Below are positions 6,325 through 7,965 of a stretch of 7,965 bases of DNA, one piece after another. Made by a program: the position numbers and the translations under genes. The notes under the pieces were generated by a model that was given only the letters and a program-made list of their open reading frames with translations, made no database searches and was not told the origin of the DNA. The DNA lies in assembly GCA_964528155.1 (NCBI GenBank), contig CAZGRL010000149.1:1-7965 (forward strand), in the 5' to 3' direction. This DNA is from G001797105 sp964528155 (GTDB lineage Bacteria; Chloroflexota; Anaerolineae; Anaerolineales; E44-bin32). Positions within the stretch are counted from its first letter, which is position 1, and each line of letters starts with the position of its first letter.

Positions 6325-7140
6325 ATGGCACTCAAAGGCAACCTGCGTGACTTCAGCGTCACTCAGCTGCTCAATCTGATCAACCTCGCCCGGAAAACCG
6401 GAACATTGACCCTCGAAGGACCCAATGAGGCAGCGTGGGTTTCTTTTCGTGAGGGCAAATTGATCTTTGCCCAGCTGGGCAACGAGGATGGGACGCTCAC
6501 CGGGATCCTGCTCAAGTCTGGAAAGATCACCGCCAAACAAGCGCAATTGATCAAGGCGCACGCCGGGGACAAGAGCGACCAGGAATTGGGCCTGATGTTG
6601 ATCAATGCCGGCTATCTCAACCAGCACGACATACTGGCCAACATCCGCCAGTACATCCTGGATATCGTCTACCGGTTGTTCACCTGGGTCGAAGGTTACT
6701 TCCGCTTCGACGCCGACGTGCTTCCCCCGGATGATCGCATCACCATCCGCCTCGACCTCGAGAACGTCATCATGGAGGGCTCGCGCCGGATGCGCGAGTA
6801 TGAACAGCTTCAAGAGGAAATCCCCAACCTGGACATGGCCCTGAATTTCGTCGACCGGCCGGGAGCCAACATACACGATGTGAACCTGAACGTCCAGGAG
6901 TGGAAGGTCGTTTCATTCATCAACCCCAAGAACACCATCCGCCAGATCGGTAAGGCGAACCGAATGAACGACCTGGAAATCCGTCGGATTGTCTATGGGT
7001 TGTTGCAGGCCGGTCTGGTCGAAATCGTCAGGCCGGCCGGCATGCCGCTGCCGCCCCAGGCGCGACAGCTGCCGCCGGTCAACAAAGAACAGCAGGCATC
7101 ATTGGTGAATCGCCTGATCAACCGGATCCGTTCCTTGTAA
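6325..7140 (+). CDS. DUF4388 (PATAN) domain protein with C-terminal winged-helix-like region
   Basis: This 271-residue soluble protein has no signal peptide or membrane helix. Residues about 1-60 carry the DUF4388/PATAN signature: LKGNLRDFSVTQLLNLI, then KTGTLTLEG and AWVSFREGKLIFAQ. The helical part (about 65-130) ends in YRLFTWVEGYFRFD, as in this family. Residues about 188-238 (VVSFINPKNTIRQIG through YGLLQAGLVEIV) look like a winged helix. Then come a proline-rich linker and an amphipathic C-terminal helix (253-271). ATG at 6325 is chosen over longer in-frame options because GAGG (6316-6319) sits 5 bases upstream and homology begins at MALKGNL. The longer frame from 6049 overlaps the previous gene and its first 90 residues look non-coding. 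PATAN domains are linked to signalling and surface motility regulation in other bacteria. The GTPase 13 bp downstream suggests an effector or regulator role, by inference. Confidence 0.88.
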   Translation: MALKGNLRDFSVTQLLNLINLARKTGTLTLEGPNEAAWVSFREGKLIFAQLGNEDGTLTGILLKSGKITAKQAQLIKAHAGDKSDQELGLMLINAGYLNQHDILANIRQYILDIVYRLFTWVEGYFRFDADVLPPDDRITIRLDLENVIMEGSRRMREYEQLQEEIPNLDMALNFVDRPGANIHDVNLNVQEWKVVSFINPKNTIRQIGKANRMNDLEIRRIVYGLLQAGLVEIVRPAGMPLPPQARQLPPVNKEQQASLVNRLINRIRSL

Positions 7141-7153
7141 TCGGGGATGGCGC

Positions 7154-7687
7154 ATGCAAACCGTCAAGATGGTAGTCACCGGTCCGTTCAACGCTGGAAA
7201 GACGGCCTTCATCCAGTCGATCAGCGAGATCGACGTCGTCTCGACTGAACGCAAGATCAGCTCGGAGGCCGAACGCGTCAAGGAAACAACGACGGTCGCC
7301 ATGGATTTCGGCCGAATCACCGTCGATGACGATCTGGTCCTGTACCTCTTCGGCACACCCGGCCAGAAGCGGTTCGATTTCATGTGGGAGATCCTCTCGG
7401 AAGGCATGCTGGGGTTCGTCGTCATCGTCGACAGCGCCCGGCCGGAGACCTTCCGCGAAGCCAAAGGCATCCTGCAGACGTTCCGGGCCTACGCCCCCAC
7501 TCCGTATGTCGTAGCCGCCAACAAACAGGACCGTGAGGATGCCTGGACGGTGGAAGACTTGAGGATCGCGCTCAAGCTCGACCGAAATATCAAGATGTTG
7601 CCTTGCGTCGCCTCCGATCGCGAGTCGGTCAAGAAGGTGTTGCTCGAGCTGCTCTACAGCATTCTGGAAGAGATGAAGGAGAAGTAG
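7154..7687 (+). CDS. Small Ras-like GTPase of the bacterial MglA/CvnD-related group
   Basis: This 177-residue protein is a single GTPase domain. The P-loop is GPFNAGKT (10-17), switch I has ETTTVAMDFG (44-53), and the G3 region is LFGTPGQKRF (65-74). G4 is NKQD (123-126) and G5 is probably CVAS (151-154). G3 lacks the usual aspartate of DxxG, having Gly67, as I recall is common in this bacterial group. Gln71 aligns with the catalytic Gln61 position of Ras. There is no lipid-modification motif, signal peptide or membrane helix. GGGGA (7143-7147) lies 6 bases before the ATG, and the gap to the DUF4388 gene is 13 bp, so the two are almost surely co-translated. Related GTPases act in cell polarity (MglA) or in Streptomyces conservons (CvnD). 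No roadblock/LC7 partner is seen, but the sequence to the right is not available. Confidence 0.92.
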   Translation: MQTVKMVVTGPFNAGKTAFIQSISEIDVVSTERKISSEAERVKETTTVAMDFGRITVDDDLVLYLFGTPGQKRFDFMWEILSEGMLGFVVIVDSARPETFREAKGILQTFRAYAPTPYVVAANKQDREDAWTVEDLRIALKLDRNIKMLPCVASDRESVKKVLLELLYSILEEMKEK

Positions 7688-7691
7688 GTTA

Positions 7692-7708
7692 GCGTCGTTG
7701 CCCGACGC
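7692..7708 (+). repeat. Small hairpin just after the GTPase stop
   Basis: GCGTCG (7692-7697) and CGACGC (7703-7708) form a 6-bp stem with loop TTGCC, starting 5 bases after the stop. No T-run follows. It may protect the 3' end in concert with the stronger hairpin downstream. Confidence 0.35.
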
Positions 7709-7740
7709 CCTGGCGCCGAAGGAATCCATTCGACCTCTTC

Positions 7741-7762
7741 AGACCGCGCGCTGGCGCGGTCT
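7741..7762 (+). terminator. Rho-independent-type terminator of the DUF4388-GTPase operon
   Basis: AGACCGCGC (7741-7749), loop GCTG, GCGCGGTCT (7754-7762) is a perfect 9-bp GC-rich stem, followed by TCATTTGC, a short and imperfect T-rich tail. It lies 53 bases after the GTPase stop. This is the best terminator in the window. Confidence 0.7.
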
Positions 7763-7863
7763 TCATTTGCGGTCTTCCCGTGGTGTCCAAGCAGGCACAC
7801 ACTTCAGGGCCGATCCAACGAGAATGTCATAATGGGAGCGTCCACAAGGATGCACTCGGATCT

Positions 7864-7877
7864 GGAGGGCGCCCTCC
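7864..7877. repeat. Perfect 14-base palindrome
   Basis: GGAGGGCGCCCTCC reads the same on both strands, and the symmetry extends to 7861-7880 if G-T pairs are allowed. It has no loop as DNA, so it fits a dimeric protein site at least as well as an RNA hairpin. It might also belong to the 3' end of a gene converging from beyond the window. Confidence 0.4.
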
Positions 7878-7905
7878 GGGATTCTCCTTCGCGGGGGGGG
7901 AAGGT

Positions 7906-7928
7906 GGGTGTGTGTTATTACCACACCC
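7906..7928. repeat. GT-rich inverted repeat
   Basis: GGGTGTG (7906-7912) and CACACCC (7922-7928) are exact inverted copies around a 9-base A+T-rich centre. It lies between the G8 run and the terminal C runs, in sequence of doubtful quality. Confidence 0.3.
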
Positions 7929-7940
7929 GCGCCACGGCCG

Positions 7941-7965
7941 CCCCCCCCCCCCACCCCCCCCCCCA
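7941..7965. repeat. Terminal poly-C tract (C12-A-C11-A)
   Basis: Twelve C, one A, eleven C and a final A close the window. Nothing else in the window resembles it. Such runs at a contig end often come from low-quality poly-G reads, so it may not be genomic. Confidence 0.6.

Larger units (their letters stand above)
7763..7965. other. Gene-free tail with palindromes and homopolymer runs
   Basis: No credible coding region is visible on either strand. A 63-residue minus-strand frame (7954-7763) is glycine- and arginine-rich from the C runs and has no domain. The segment contains an exact palindrome, a G8 run (7893-7900), a GT-rich hairpin and terminal C runs. Confidence 0.5.

Noticed and set aside
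7763..7954. A 63-codon minus-strand frame at the right end
   Set aside because: Its N-terminal glycine run is encoded by the terminal C runs and no domain or ribosome binding site is visible.

Overview
The window is bacterial chromosomal DNA, high in G+C (about 60% by eye), and nearly every base from 1 to 7687 belongs to a gene or a short spacer. The gene set suggests Chloroflexota (Anaerolineae-like) or a related environmental lineage. It includes a short-form glycogen phosphorylase with an N-terminal DUF3417 region, paired UPF0316 membrane proteins, and a DUF4388 protein next to a small bacterial GTPase. That assignment is an inference. The contig-like end with long C runs suggests a metagenome assembly edge. 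No rRNA, tRNA, CRISPR array, insertion sequence or phage gene was seen.

Left part, minus strand (2355 down to 1): a lactate-utilisation operon. lutA (CCG-domain iron-sulfur subunit) is followed, with an ATGA overlap, by lutB. lutB stays open through the left window edge. After a normal LutB C-terminus and a short linker, the same frame enters what looks like the start of a LutC/LUD domain, so LutB and LutC are probably one polypeptide here. Together LutA, LutB and LutC would oxidise L-lactate to pyruvate.

Middle, plus strand: a divergent spacer of about 355 bp (2356-2710) holds a candidate extended -10 promoter for glgP. glgP (2711-4891) encodes a 726-residue alpha-glucan phosphorylase that releases glucose-1-phosphate from glycogen. 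Two homologous three-helix membrane proteins of the UPF0316 type (DUF5698 plus DUF2179) follow in tandem (5013-5540 and about 5616-6161). Their function is unknown, and no strong terminator separates them from glgP.

Right part, plus strand: a second transcription unit starts at a good sigma-70-type promoter (TTGCAT, 17 bp, TATAAT at 6260-6288). It encodes a DUF4388 (PATAN) protein with a C-terminal winged-helix-like region (6325-7140) and, 13 bp later, a small Ras-like GTPase (7154-7687). This is probably a two-gene signalling or polarity module. A 9-bp GC-rich hairpin at 7741-7762 probably ends it. The last 200 bases have no credible gene and finish in C runs that may be an assembly artefact.
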